NCBI RefSeq assembly: GCF_016591715.1
Contig: NZ_AP024109.1
Coordinates: 1,302,001 to 1,366,000, forward strand
DNA length: 64,000 nucleotides
Source of the DNA: Mesorhizobium sp. J8
GTDB lineage: Bacteria; Pseudomonadota; Alphaproteobacteria; Rhizobiales; Rhizobiaceae
Direction: 5' to 3'
Shown: one piece after another, positions 17,001 to 23,114 of the stretch
Numbering within the stretch: position 1 is the first letter of the stretch
How the letters are laid out: each line of letters starts with the position of its first letter
The notes under the pieces: model-generated
What the model was told of the DNA's origin: nothing
Databases searched by the model: none
What the model saw: only the letters and a program-made list of their open reading frames with translations
Translations under genes and position numbers: made by a program

Positions 17001-19872
17001 CGAGATCGTCGACCGTCACCGTGCCGGTCACGCCATCCAGGACGAGGCCGGTCGCGACATTACTGACCGACACGCCCTGGACGGTCAGGCCGGCAATGCC
17101 GGTGGCCTGGATCCCCGCGGCGCTGCCGCCCGAAATGTTGAAGTCGAGCAGCGCGCTACCGCTGCCCGCCGTCACGACATCGCCGGCGCCGGAATTGGTC
17201 AGTGTCGCCGCGCCGCCGGCATCCGAGACGACCTGGTCATGCTGGATGTTGTCGCCGGTAACGTTGACCGGCACGCCGCCCAGCGAGAAGGTGCGACCAT
17301 TGCCGAAGGAGGCCAGCGTCTGTCCGGCGCTGAGCGAGAAGCCGCCGGCAATGTCGATTGGCGAACCTTCATTGACCAGTACGAAGATGGCGTTGGCGTC
17401 GGTATCAAGATCGGCCTCATCGATGGCGAGCAGGCTTGATGTCGAAGAGCCGTCACCGGACGATCCGGCGGCACCGACGAAGATCACATTCTGCTGGTCG
17501 AAGAGTTGGTCGCCGCTAAACGTAGTCGAGCTGAACGCATAGTGACCCAGCGTCTGGTTCAGCCCGCGCGCGTCGAGCGATGCCGTTTGGCCAGCGATCG
17601 AGCCGCCGCCGAAGGTGAACTCCGCATTGGCCGAATTGGCGAGCGACCCCGCAATGCCCAGGCGAACGCCGGTGTCGACGCCGGAGATATTGCCGCCGTT
17701 GGTGACGGTGATCGAGGCGTCGCCAGTGGTGTTGGCGAGATCGATGCCGATCGAGCCGGCCGCAATCGGCCCCTGAGCGCTGATGTTGAGCGACTGCGCG
17801 GTGAAATTGGTCTGGCTGTTCGAGAAATCGAGGCCGGCCTGACCTGCGCCGAGCCCGGAAATGACGATGTTGCCGGCCAACACTGTGGCGTTGACGCCGC
17901 TGAACGACATGCCGTCGGCGCCAGGGTTGGTGATGGCGATGTCGCCGAAGCGGATCGATGCCGGGGAATTGCTGATCGCGATCGCCGGACCAGTGGTGTT
18001 CGAGATGGTCGTGGCGCCGTTGACGGTGAAGCTGCCCGACAACTGGTCGAGAATGACGCCCGAAACGCCGCCGCTCTGGGTGATGGAATCGAGCACGACA
18101 TGGGCGGTGATCGGGTCGATGAAGACGGCGGCGCCGCCATTGCCGGAAATTGCGCCGCCGGTGGTGGTGAAGCTGCCGCCGCTCGACGTGCCCTGCACCG
18201 TTATGCCGCGATCGGTGTTGTTCTGGGCATTGACGGTGGCGAAGGTGTAGGTGCCTTGTCCGGTGATATCGAGGCCGTCGTCGGCGTTGCCATTGAGCGT
18301 CGTCGTGCCGGTGAAGTTGTAGGTGCCGTTGCCTTCGATATGCAGGCCGTCAAGACCGTTATTCTGCGACGTGAAGTTCGAGGCGCTGACAGTGGGCGAG
18401 TCGCCAGTGAAGTCGGCGCCGCTGCCGCCGACGCCGTCGACCGTCACGTCGGTCAGCTTCGTGCCGGCGACGTTGTTGCCGAAGATGCCGTCGCCGCCGC
18501 CGGTTATGGTGATGTTGCTCAGCGTGTTGTTGCTGGCCAGCGTGATCACGGGGTTAGCGGCATTGGTGCCTTGGATGGTGCCGTTGCTGCCGCCGAAATT
18601 GTAGGTGCCGATGCTGCCGTCGGCGAGCTTCGCCTGGACACTGCCGCCGCCGCCGATGACGGTCTGGCCGGCGGCGAGATTGACACCGCCGGTGGCGATA
18701 TTGCCGTTGCCGCCGAGCGCGACGATAAAGCCGTTGCCGCCCGCCTTGGTGACGGCGTCGTCCAGCGTCGTCGGATCCCCGAAAGTACCCGCGCCGGCCA
18801 GACCGCCATCGGCGAAGTAGAACAGGCCGAAGGCCGCGTTGGTGGCGGCATTGATCGCCACGCGCGTCGTCGTGTCGGAAACCCTGTCCTGGTGCTCCAG
18901 CCTGACACCGACATCGCCGCGCACTCGCTCGTTGAGGCGCTTGCGCAGGCCCGGGTTGACCGTGGCGACCGGCTCGAGATCGTCATCGGCGGAACCGCCC
19001 TTGCCGGGCACGTTGAACGGCACCGTCAGCCGGATACTGCCGGCGAACTGGGTGTCGTCGCGATTGTCGTTGCGCACCTCGCCGGTGAAGGTCAGCGACG
19101 TGCCTTTGCCGACGACGTCGCCGATTGTGTATTCGATCCCTGCCTTGGCGCCGGTGATCGAATGGTCGTCGCCATCGGGATCGGCGAAATGATAGGCGCC
19201 GACATCGAAGCGCAGAGACTGGTTTTCCGGCAGGTCGATCGGCGCCTGGACGCCGATCTCGCCCTCGATGCCCCAGGCGGGATAGGTGCGATGGTCGATC
19301 GTCGATATCTCTTCGAGCAACTGGTTGCCGACAAGCGACAGAGTCGAATCGCTGCCGTTCGAGCCGCGGTCCTTGCTGATCGGTAGATAGAGGTTGACAT
19401 GCGCGTCGTATTTCGAGGTGATCGCCTCGAGGCCGAGCGTGGTGGCGACGAACTGGTGGCTGTCGTCGTTCTGGACGTTGAGATAGGCGTAGCCGCCGAT
19501 CATCAGATCCGGATTGACGATGCGACGGACGCCCAAACCGACATCCTGGCCGAATCCGTTGTCGAAATCATATTTCGAGCGAACGTCGAGGAACAGGACC
19601 GATTCGAGGTTCTGCCTGATCGGCAGGAAGCCTTCGAGCGCCGAATAGCCGCTGTTGCTGTTGGCGCCGATGATGGCGCGGACCTGCGGCTGCCACAGCC
19701 CGGCATCCTCGGCATGCGCGGCCAGGCTCGACAGAGCGAGAGCGACAGTCGTCAGCGCGGAGGTGCGCAGCAAAATGCCTGACCGGTGGGACGCAGCCAA
19801 CGCTCCGCCGAGCCGCGTTTGACGCTCGGCGGTCTTCCTCCGACGTTCAGTCAGCCCCACGCGCGAGCGCAT
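8041..19872 (-). CDS. Giant inverse autotransporter (type Ve-like) with beta-helix passenger
   Basis: 3943 residues. An extended signal peptide (basic region to about 30, hydrophobic GILLRTSALTTVALALSSLA, cleavage likely after AHA near 54) precedes an outer-membrane barrel at about 60-295. That part resembles the inverse-autotransporter/intimin-invasin beta-domain (PF11924): LESVLFLDVRSKYDFDNG, GLGVRRIVNPDLMIGGYAYLN, YDAHVNLYLPIS and GIEGEIGVQAPI. A charged linker (about 300-340) leads to a passenger of some 3600 residues made of Gly/Asn/Thr-rich beta-helix rungs (repeated TTLNG, GTINFSG, TGTGxAL, NTGASG). No Ig-like domains, C-lectin cap or C-terminal barrel is seen. The passenger splits into four cassettes beginning near residues 348, 778, 1511 and 2513. 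The gene is uninterrupted and flanked by AT-rich intergenic DNA. Likely a surface adhesin; ligand unknown. Confidence 0.85.
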   Translation of the reverse strand: MRSRVGLTERRRKTAERQTRLGGALAASHRSGILLRTSALTTVALALSSLAAHAEDAGLWQPQVRAIIGANSNSGYSALEGFLPIRQNLESVLFLDVRSKYDFDNGFGQDVGLGVRRIVNPDLMIGGYAYLNVQNDDSHQFVATTLGLEAITSKYDAHVNLYLPISKDRGSNGSDSTLSLVGNQLLEEISTIDHRTYPAWGIEGEIGVQAPIDLPENQSLRFDVGAYHFADPDGDDHSITGAKAGIEYTIGDVVGKGTSLTFTGEVRNDNRDDTQFAGSIRLTVPFNVPGKGGSADDDLEPVATVNPGLRKRLNERVRGDVGVRLEHQDRVSDTTTRVAINAATNAAFGLFYFADGGLAGAGTFGDPTTLDDAVTKAGGNGFIVALGGNGNIATGGVNLAAGQTVIGGGGSVQAKLADGSIGTYNFGGSNGTIQGTNAANPVITLASNNTLSNITITGGGDGIFGNNVAGTKLTDVTVDGVGGSGADFTGDSPTVSASNFTSQNNGLDGLHIEGNGTYNFTGTTTLNGNADDGLDITGQGTYTFATVNAQNNTDRGITVQGTSSGGSFTTTGGAISGNGGAAVFIDPITAHVVLDSITQSGGVSGVILDQLSGSFTVNGATTISNTTGPAIAISNSPASIRFGDIAITNPGADGMSFSGVNATVLAGNIVISGLGAGQAGLDFSNSQTNFTAQSLNISAQGPIAAGSIGIDLANTTGDASITVTNGGNISGVDTGVRLGIAGSLANSANAEFTFGGGSIAGQTASLDARGLNQTLGHYAFSSTTFSGDQLFDQQNVIFVGAAGSSGDGSSTSSLLAIDEADLDTDANAIFVLVNEGSPIDIAGGFSLSAGQTLASFGNGRTFSLGGVPVNVTGDNIQHDQVVSDAGGAATLTNSGAGDVVTAGSGSALLDFNISGGSAAGIQATGIAGLTVQGVSVSNVATGLVLDGVTGTVTVDDLDIQNASQTGIALVNSSATANFTGATSITNAGNVALFANNFDGSATFDDLDISGGGRGVAIWTGSSGTLTFGAASSITNTGDVAFNINSATPNVTYNGTINQATAASAVRISGMTGGTATFGGKITASTGAANAIDLVNNVGGTINFTGGLDLAADGGFGFSAVNGGTLTVTGSSNTVETGLGPDEKGIQIAGMTIGAAGVNFSSVTVDGSGGGVSTGIAISNTGGGNVTFGGVDLYRVSGVAVSLNGITSGTYSFNGTTKIDTVVGGGPGLLVQGSAATVSVNNLVTTNVASADVSLTNNTGTIGIGGTITNSGTGDGVIVSGGSAAVTVSAAISSSASAPGTAVKVDGITGGSVAFSGPITSTGTGTGVSVSNTAAGSSVGFGSVTVSGAAGSGIDISGNAGSVAFTGTTSVTLGPTANATGINFSGTNANVAFGTTNVIMGAGANQTGIDFSGSSTTADFGLTTINGTGDLTSRGIDLSSTTGNKTITFLRGSSISNTGVGVELSSGGTTATSANANFTFGDGTSADGRQSSITAAAGGYTVNTIGLDPTLGNYDFDDVAFTGQAHLATAVGGVIMVSQNGGVITAGTDGLSADVTTISVAAADAMVGSQTFAFVGTVDLSSTPFTLDSGQSIDGFGNGNSILTSGTVQPINVQGNLGATGGNVTGDEGVVTGTGDLMHLLGNNQVKNTAFDFSGASGSVFLIDQNAAGFGNAGGIFIDGVTVSNVAAGQTAFKVDSLTTNLSITNNNINVAGTLLNADGGNGNITLTHGALPNSATPGTLASGGISIANRTGGLVNFTDKVTVGGNGVSLTNNTGATASFADVDITTNGATAFSATGGGTVNVTTGTINATGAQAVALDGITANINFASTAASFSTGNGIDLQNLTGTADFGIGTLTNTGAGTSFNVGSATAASGGNATISYGGTIASNGVGAAVSIQSMTSGSVTLSGNLTDGLAGAGGNIVIAGNDSAAITFSGATKQISSGATDGVDIGVVGGYISGTPTPNTNSTIDFTNGGLDITTTTGAGFVAFGDFATGTITVTGTGNKINSGADGLVLSGANVGAGGVTFDSVSAVSTNAAAGVLLGGISLAGDVNIGGLRDTGYIGASLSGLSGTGAVNFTGTTDLDVSYRGFDISGPQVGTINIANVAGSTLTIDGGSVGIATNGLQGGTINVGGNGGSASIGATTSTTGSAISLNGGNNLVHATLNYNGSIKVDTGSVLQAGGGDWTALNMSGSVVSTTAAAPGTAAFTFSGNANGVYNISSTIDHTGTGVGVLFDGSSEGTATFSSTSKIFDTSSGSNGAIVKAPSIGPGEGTGTLNFTNGGLVVTTSSGAGFTASTLGAGTVSVSGAGNIITTGTGTALDLANATIGAGGVTFGTISSNGAATGISLNNVGGGALDLGAVDLEGITSRGVDVSGTLGSALDFGSLKIGIAASATNAVGLDLNGAALGSSTITAGDFDVDGGGSAGSIGIDMAGTTGTGTIQLGDTVNNNPGPAGQTSTIANVGYGVQFSSTTNAKLVFGDGQGPAESSIATTGGQVIHATDALPTNGDYNFNDVNFTGDTSNLASIHVYYVDLDGNISGTGDGSLANPGSLAQAQASTANVIVLIDKNVNGSQETLDLSGGTFQLDDGQVLLAFKSGDAAIDVSQLGVSAGSGASGVFHFTTVQSSTIVDAPAGIDTLRPVLQSNNATSVINLATSGTGIFTGGVGNLIIRNIGSGDGIFVNATSASSFFLRDNDIAAGGNALDFSTTGAPANTLLLSIDDNTLQSTGAALAASFAGQNIGPTSNSIAVRSFSGNTVTGGTGGGIAFSNVTFDSNGAGGTVNAGTLTVGTTGARVQGDGLNLTNTSGTLDLGTFTVANNAGTGVLVDTKGASTIFTLNSSGGSVDTTNGAAFNLDPLTVNMTVASVNATGGTNGIIFDGVAGTFTVTGATSVTGTTGAGISAVNTNTGTFNFSTVTVNNTASIGGGIGWASGTLNVGGLANIDTSSGVGVSQSGGTTGFTGGITIDTTGGTGILGVAGTMNIGATGGSETVNAANGQAISLVSMAANVSLDSTSSGGGTSNVALSNVTGSVNLGSGALSGALGSAFNVSGGTADISYGGSIAKTTSGNVVIISGRTAGTTTLSGNLSATGGADNGILVSGNSGGTVNFSGSTKTLSTGANAAVSLTSNAGSTVNFSNGGLAITTTSGTGFNITGGGTFSVGTGANANAISTGTGVAVSMNAAIVAAGGVNFASTSNGSGGSSGVILTNVTGSGTINLGAGGLVGGSAAAIAVSGGSANLVYSGNVTQATAGQALLSVGSGHSGTITFNTGTLSATNGTGLQFDNADGTYNFNGTTTLNGGDAGIDIVNGSSGNFTFNANTSITNPSGVGFNVNGGAGTITYAGTISKTTANNVVSIQNRTGGTTTLSGSITATGGLANGILVNANSGGTINFSGSSKTLSTGASTAVNLTGNTGATINFSGGGLDIDTTSGVGFNATGGGTVTVTTGGSPNTINSSTGTALNVANTTIGAPGLTFRSISSNGAANGIVLNNTGASGGLTVTGDGGGTNNGSGGTIQNSTGDGVSLTNTQDVHLAYMNLTNNLGDGIGGSNINGFVLNRLNISLNGDDPATDESGINITNLTGTASNGAHATSISNSVISNNNEFEIQISNNSGTLTNLQLVNNTISANGVGINGNATSPHGNLVNFLGLGSSVMGLTVTGGTFTGNTVSDATHIITGTGLFANSGGTSMTVNVSGATFTNNNAGVDVSTDPVSTSLTFDIENNTFIGQRSTAINHFDNGNAPFTRTVSGTIKNNIIGDNAVLNSGSTVGSGITIQNEGAINGKYLIDGNQIYQIATGPGITVNVGLGGQATGGGETDLTITNNVFDHINGSRAITIQDNQVTDIASPPGAGPFPTIWLNLQGNSFSNIAGQAGNGQYVRLKQSYGVFKVTQSAATAGANAGELDDANGINDPTKFSTSSTSGSIQYGQSAAPLPTTNPLP

Positions 19873-19888
19873 CTACCTGTCCCGGCTG

Positions 19889-19916
19889 CCGCCATTCTCT
19901 TTCACAGGAATGGCGG
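19889..19916. promoter_or_regulatory. Perfect 9-bp stem-loop immediately upstream of the autotransporter start
   Basis: CCGCCATTC and GAATGGCGG form perfect 9-bp arms around a 10-nt loop. The structure ends 17 nt before the ATG (on the minus strand), leaving just the GGGACAGG ribosome site between. In the transcript it would form a stable hairpin next to the ribosome site; as DNA it could be an operator. Confidence 0.6.
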
Positions 19917-19926
19917 ATACTATTGT

Positions 19927-19949
19927 ATTGCACGGCAATGCACGGCAAT
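19927..19949. repeat. Short overlapping direct repeats between autotransporter and ialB
   Basis: ATTGCACGGCAAT (a palindrome with 5-bp arms ATTGC/GCAAT) is followed at once by a second overlapping copy, ATGCACGGCAATT, with a 10-bp period. The position in the divergent intergenic region suits a regulator site; no protein can be named. Confidence 0.45.
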
Positions 19950-20068
19950 TAATGGTCGACATGCCGCACTAACACAGAAAATCGGAGTCCTGTTGTAGTA
20001 GAGCAACACCGCGTTTATCACTAACGACTCCAGCTTCTCTGAGCCGGCTACAAGAACCTGAAGATAAA

Positions 20069-20629
20069 ATGCGACAATCGGAGTGTATATTAGTGGATGT
20101 TAATGTATATGGGTGGTTGAGACGTCTGCCCGTTGGCCTGTGTACGCTTCTTTTGCTGACGAGCCTTGCCACGGCCGAAGAATCCAGGGCGACCGCGACG
20201 AAGTCAACGGACGCAAATCCCTGGGCAGTCAACTGCTCCTCGGGGCCAACCGGCACAGAGCTGCAATGCCAGGTCTCGCAGAACCTGACCGAAGCCAAGA
20301 CTGGCCAACGGGTGCTGACCGTGACCGTGCGCCGCCAGCAGGACGCCGTCGGGTTTGCCATGCTGCTTGCCCTGCCGCACGGGCTGTTCCTGCCTTCGGG
20401 TGCTTCGTACCAGATCGACGGCGGCAAGAAGGCGACCGTCGCGATCCAGACCAGCGACCAGAATGGCGCCTATGCCGCGGTGCCGCTGCCGGCGGAACTG
20501 GTCAAGGCGATGCGGTCCGGAACCACGCTGAATATCGGCATGGAATCGGTGACGCGCAAACCGGTCACCATTCCGGTTTCGCTAAAAGGCTTCGGCGCTG
20601 CGATCGACAAGATTGAAGCGACCAAGTAA
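20069..20629 (+). CDS. Invasion-associated locus B (IalB) family secreted protein
   Basis: 186 residues. A hydrophobic segment VGLCTLLLLTSLATAEE near residues 22-38 is a signal peptide, so the protein should be periplasmic or secreted. The mature part has the IalB-family (PF06776) order: WAVNC, a Cys-containing LQCQVSQ, then LTVTVRR, LLALPHGLFLPSG and QIDGGKKATVAIQT. IalB was described in Bartonella as an invasion-associated protein; family members occur widely in alphaproteobacteria with undefined biochemistry. An in-frame GTG at 20093, preceded by GGAG, is a credible alternative start. It is divergent from the giant autotransporter across 196 bp, suggesting shared control of two surface or secreted factors. 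Confidence 0.85.
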   Translation: MRQSECILVDVNVYGWLRRLPVGLCTLLLLTSLATAEESRATATKSTDANPWAVNCSSGPTGTELQCQVSQNLTEAKTGQRVLTVTVRRQQDAVGFAMLLALPHGLFLPSGASYQIDGGKKATVAIQTSDQNGAYAAVPLPAELVKAMRSGTTLNIGMESVTRKPVTIPVSLKGFGAAIDKIEATK

Positions 20630-21273
20630 AGGCGGTGCAGATGACCGTCGCACCTCGCTGTCATCTGGCAAAATTTGCGAACAGGCCAGCAGCTTTGCCG
20701 CTCCGGAATTCGATCGCAGTCGCAGGGGCAGATCGTCAGTGTCGGATACCAAGGGTCGGCTCAATCGTGGTGGTCGAAAGCCGACGTTTCGCATTCGGCC
20801 TCATTTCGGTCCTTCGTCACCCTGATGCCGTATCTCGAAATTCGAGAGAGTTACAGCCGCCCGCTCCACTCAAATATTGACGCAACGAAGCTCGACCGCG
20901 TTGTCATGCCGTCCCAGACAGGCGCTTGAGTGGAGAGCGTGCTACAATTTGTGAAACATATTGTGATACAAATACTTGTGATACAAATACGCGACCGCGA
21001 TCAAAAAATGAAATAAAAACAATATACCAGGTATGCAACGATCCCAGCCAACGGTACCATCGGCTTTTCGCTAAATCAGGGATATTGCCGAATAGGCGAT
21101 TCGGAACCGTCGCGGCTGCGAAGAACCCTGTGCGGCTCGTTGCGGCAAGAGCTTCAGGGTCAGCAGCGCGGGTCGCCGGGCCGCCCCGGCATTTTGATAC
21201 AGACGATGCTGGCTTGAAGCTCAGCCCCTCGACGACGAACTCCTCTTGGCCCATGACCATCGCTGCTCCCGGA
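20630..21273. other. 644-bp intergenic region between convergent ialB and liv operon
   Basis: No convincing gene. Just after ialB is an inverted repeat CAGATGAC/GTCATCTG (20638-20667), possibly an end-of-transcript hairpin though without a T-run. The middle carries tandem TTGTGATACAAATAC repeats (20961-20990), described separately, followed by an A-rich tract. A long plus-strand frame starting here runs through the whole livM gene antisense and I reject it. Confidence 0.5.
20961..20990. repeat. Tandem TTGTGATACAAATAC repeats, GntR-type operator candidate
   Basis: Two exact adjacent 15-bp copies of TTGTGATACAAATAC, preceded by a degenerate copy TTGTGAAACATA (20949-20960). TTGT-NNN-ACAA matches the general GntR/FadR half-site layout. 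The same motif, with a similar A-rich sequence after it, recurs at 45911-45925. No gene start lies close by on either strand here, so the target is unclear. Confidence 0.55.
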
Positions 21274-22254
21274 TCAGGCTGGGCTCCTCGTCGGCGTCGC
21301 GGGCTTTTGCGCCGTCGGCGCCAGCCTTTCGAGGATCTGGATCAGGCCGCCCGGCGCAAGCCTCAGCACCAGGATCATGGCGACCGCGATCACGATGTAG
21401 CGCGCGTCCTCGAAGCCGCCAATCCCCGCCATGGCTTCGCTGGCGAAAGTGAGCGCCAGCGCGGCGATCACCGGGCCGAGCACGCTATTGATGCCGCCGA
21501 TCAGCACCATCGAGAGCACCAGCGACATCGTTCCGAAGCCGAAGACCTCGGGCGAGGCGACGCGCAGATAGACGGTGTAGAAGCCGCCGGCGATGCCGGT
21601 GAAGATGGCGCTCAGCACCAGCACCGAAATTCGCGTGCGCGCCACCGAGATGCCGCGCGCGGTCGCATAGTCCTCGGCGTCGCGCACCGCCTTGAGCGAC
21701 TTGCCGAAAGGCGAAGCGGCGACAAGGATCAGGAAGGCCGTGGACAGGCCGAGCAGGATCAGCGCCAGATAGTAATAGCCGAGCTTGTAGTCGCGGATGA
21801 AGCTGTAGTCGCCGATGGTGAGGAAGGGCAGGCGCACCATGCCCTTGGCGCCGCCCGTGAGGTCGGCCTGGCTGAGCACCAGCTGCATCATCAGCTGGTT
21901 GACCGCGAAGGTGACGAGCACGACATAGATGCCTTTCAGACGGGCAACCGGCGCCGCCATGATTACGGCCGAGATCGCCGCCGTGATCGCGCAGGCAGGT
22001 ATCGCAAGCCAGGGGTTGACGCCGGCGGTCTTGGTCAGGATGGCCGCCGTGTAGACGCCGATGCCGAAGAAGGTCATGTGGCCGAAATTGAAGATGCCGC
22101 AATGACCGAGGCTGAGGTTCCAGTTCGACGCGATGATGGCGTAGATGAAGGCGATGATGAAGAGGTGTCTGACATAGCCGTCGGTGAAGACCTGCGGCAC
22201 GAAAGCCAGAGCCACGAAGAGCGCAAGCAGCAGGAGGTGGTTTCTGGTCATCAT
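21274..22254 (-). CDS. livM: Branched-chain-type ABC transporter permease (LivM family)
   Basis: About 326 residues; inner-membrane permease with roughly ten hydrophobic segments. The family signature is visible in NWNLSLGHCGIFNFGHMTFFGIGVY, LVTFAVNQL and, near the end, GGINSVLGPVIAALALTFA. Two adjacent ATGs (22254 and 22251) follow GGAAAGAG; the first overlaps the livH stop as ATGA. Last gene of the eight-gene operon that starts at 28594. With LivH it forms the channel for the solute delivered by the binding protein at 24580. LivM-family permeases import branched-chain amino acids but also amides, urea and aromatic acids, so the substrate stays open. Confidence 0.9.
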   Translation of the reverse strand: MMTRNHLLLLALFVALAFVPQVFTDGYVRHLFIIAFIYAIIASNWNLSLGHCGIFNFGHMTFFGIGVYTAAILTKTAGVNPWLAIPACAITAAISAVIMAAPVARLKGIYVVLVTFAVNQLMMQLVLSQADLTGGAKGMVRLPFLTIGDYSFIRDYKLGYYYLALILLGLSTAFLILVAASPFGKSLKAVRDAEDYATARGISVARTRISVLVLSAIFTGIAGGFYTVYLRVASPEVFGFGTMSLVLSMVLIGGINSVLGPVIAALALTFASEAMAGIGGFEDARYIVIAVAMILVLRLAPGGLIQILERLAPTAQKPATPTRSPA

Positions 22255-23114
22255 CTCTTTCCGAATATTCCGTTCGGCCTGAGCAGGAGGACGAGGATCA
22301 TCAGCAGGAAGAGCGCGAACGGCGTCCAGTAGAGGCCGACCCATAGCACCAGGAAGGCCTCGATGAAGCCGATCAGATAGGCAGCACCTGCCGTCGAGCC
22401 GAGGCTGCCGAGACCGCCGAAGATGACGACGATCATCGCCTTGGTCAGCGGCTCGCTGCCCATGGCGGGGGTGATGAAGCGGATCGAGCCGAGAAGCGCG
22501 CCGGTGAGGCCCGCGAGCGCCGCCGAGATGGCGAAGGCGAGCGCGAAGGCGGTCGGCACGTCGACGCCGATCAGCGCCGCCGAATCCTGGTTCTGGCCGA
22601 CGGCGCGCAGGCTGCGTCCGATCTTGCTGGAGACCGTGAAGCGCCACAGCGCGACGAGAATGATGGGCGCCGCCACCAGCAGCAAGGCTTCATGCGCGGA
22701 GATTGCATTGCCGAACAGCCTGATCTCGCCGTTGACGAGAGGCGGAAGCTGCTTCAGGCGCGGCCCCCAGATCATCTGCGCGCCGCGTTCGAGGATGATG
22801 GTCACGGCGAGCGTCGTCATGGCCGTGACGAGCAGCATGTTGCGGCTGGCATAGAACGGCCGGATGACGAGCCGCTCGATGACGATGCCGATAAGGCCGG
22901 CGCCGAGCGTGCCGGCGACGACGCCCGCGACAGGGCCGGCGCCGACCGCTTCGCTCACCGTCCAGGCGATGAAGGCGCCGACCATCATCAGCGCTCCATG
23001 CGCGAAGTTGAAGACGCCGAGCGTCGTCCACACCAGGCTGAGCCCGCTCGCCATCAGGGCATAGAGCGAGCCGAGCACCAGGCCGGAGACCAGCGTGGCG
23101 AGGAGCGTATCCAT
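22251..23114 (-). CDS. livH: Branched-chain-type ABC transporter permease (LivH family)
   Basis: 287 residues, integral membrane. Starts MDTLLATLVSGLVLGSLYAL, followed by the LivH hallmark GLSLVWTTLGVFNFAHGALMM and, later, RAVGQNQDSAALIGVDV and the cytoplasmic loop GSEPLTKAMIVVIFGGLGS. Start overlaps the LivF stop (ATGA) and its stop overlaps the LivM start, so translation is coupled through the three genes. Partner of LivM in the transporter of the first catabolic island. Confidence 0.92.
   Translation of the reverse strand: MDTLLATLVSGLVLGSLYALMASGLSLVWTTLGVFNFAHGALMMVGAFIAWTVSEAVGAGPVAGVVAGTLGAGLIGIVIERLVIRPFYASRNMLLVTAMTTLAVTIILERGAQMIWGPRLKQLPPLVNGEIRLFGNAISAHEALLLVAAPIILVALWRFTVSSKIGRSLRAVGQNQDSAALIGVDVPTAFALAFAISAALAGLTGALLGSIRFITPAMGSEPLTKAMIVVIFGGLGSLGSTAGAAYLIGFIEAFLVLWVGLYWTPFALFLLMILVLLLRPNGIFGKR

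Noticed and set aside
9097..17542. Several long plus-strand frames opposite the giant autotransporter (e.g. 10880-12277, 13384-15759, 16247-17542)
   Set aside because: They are Pro/Val/Leu- or Asp/Arg/Gly-rich mirror products of the repetitive minus-strand gene and show no domain of their own.
8041..19872. Repetitive DNA as a possible CRISPR array or satellite
   Set aside because: Repeats vary in length and encode one continuous protein; no regular spacer pattern.
20926..22332. 468-residue plus-strand frame
   Set aside because: Covers livM in antisense; His/Asp/Arg-rich without motifs.
21274..22647. Extended 457-residue start for livM
   Set aside because: The first 130 residues are an out-of-frame reading of livH; the true start overlaps the livH stop.
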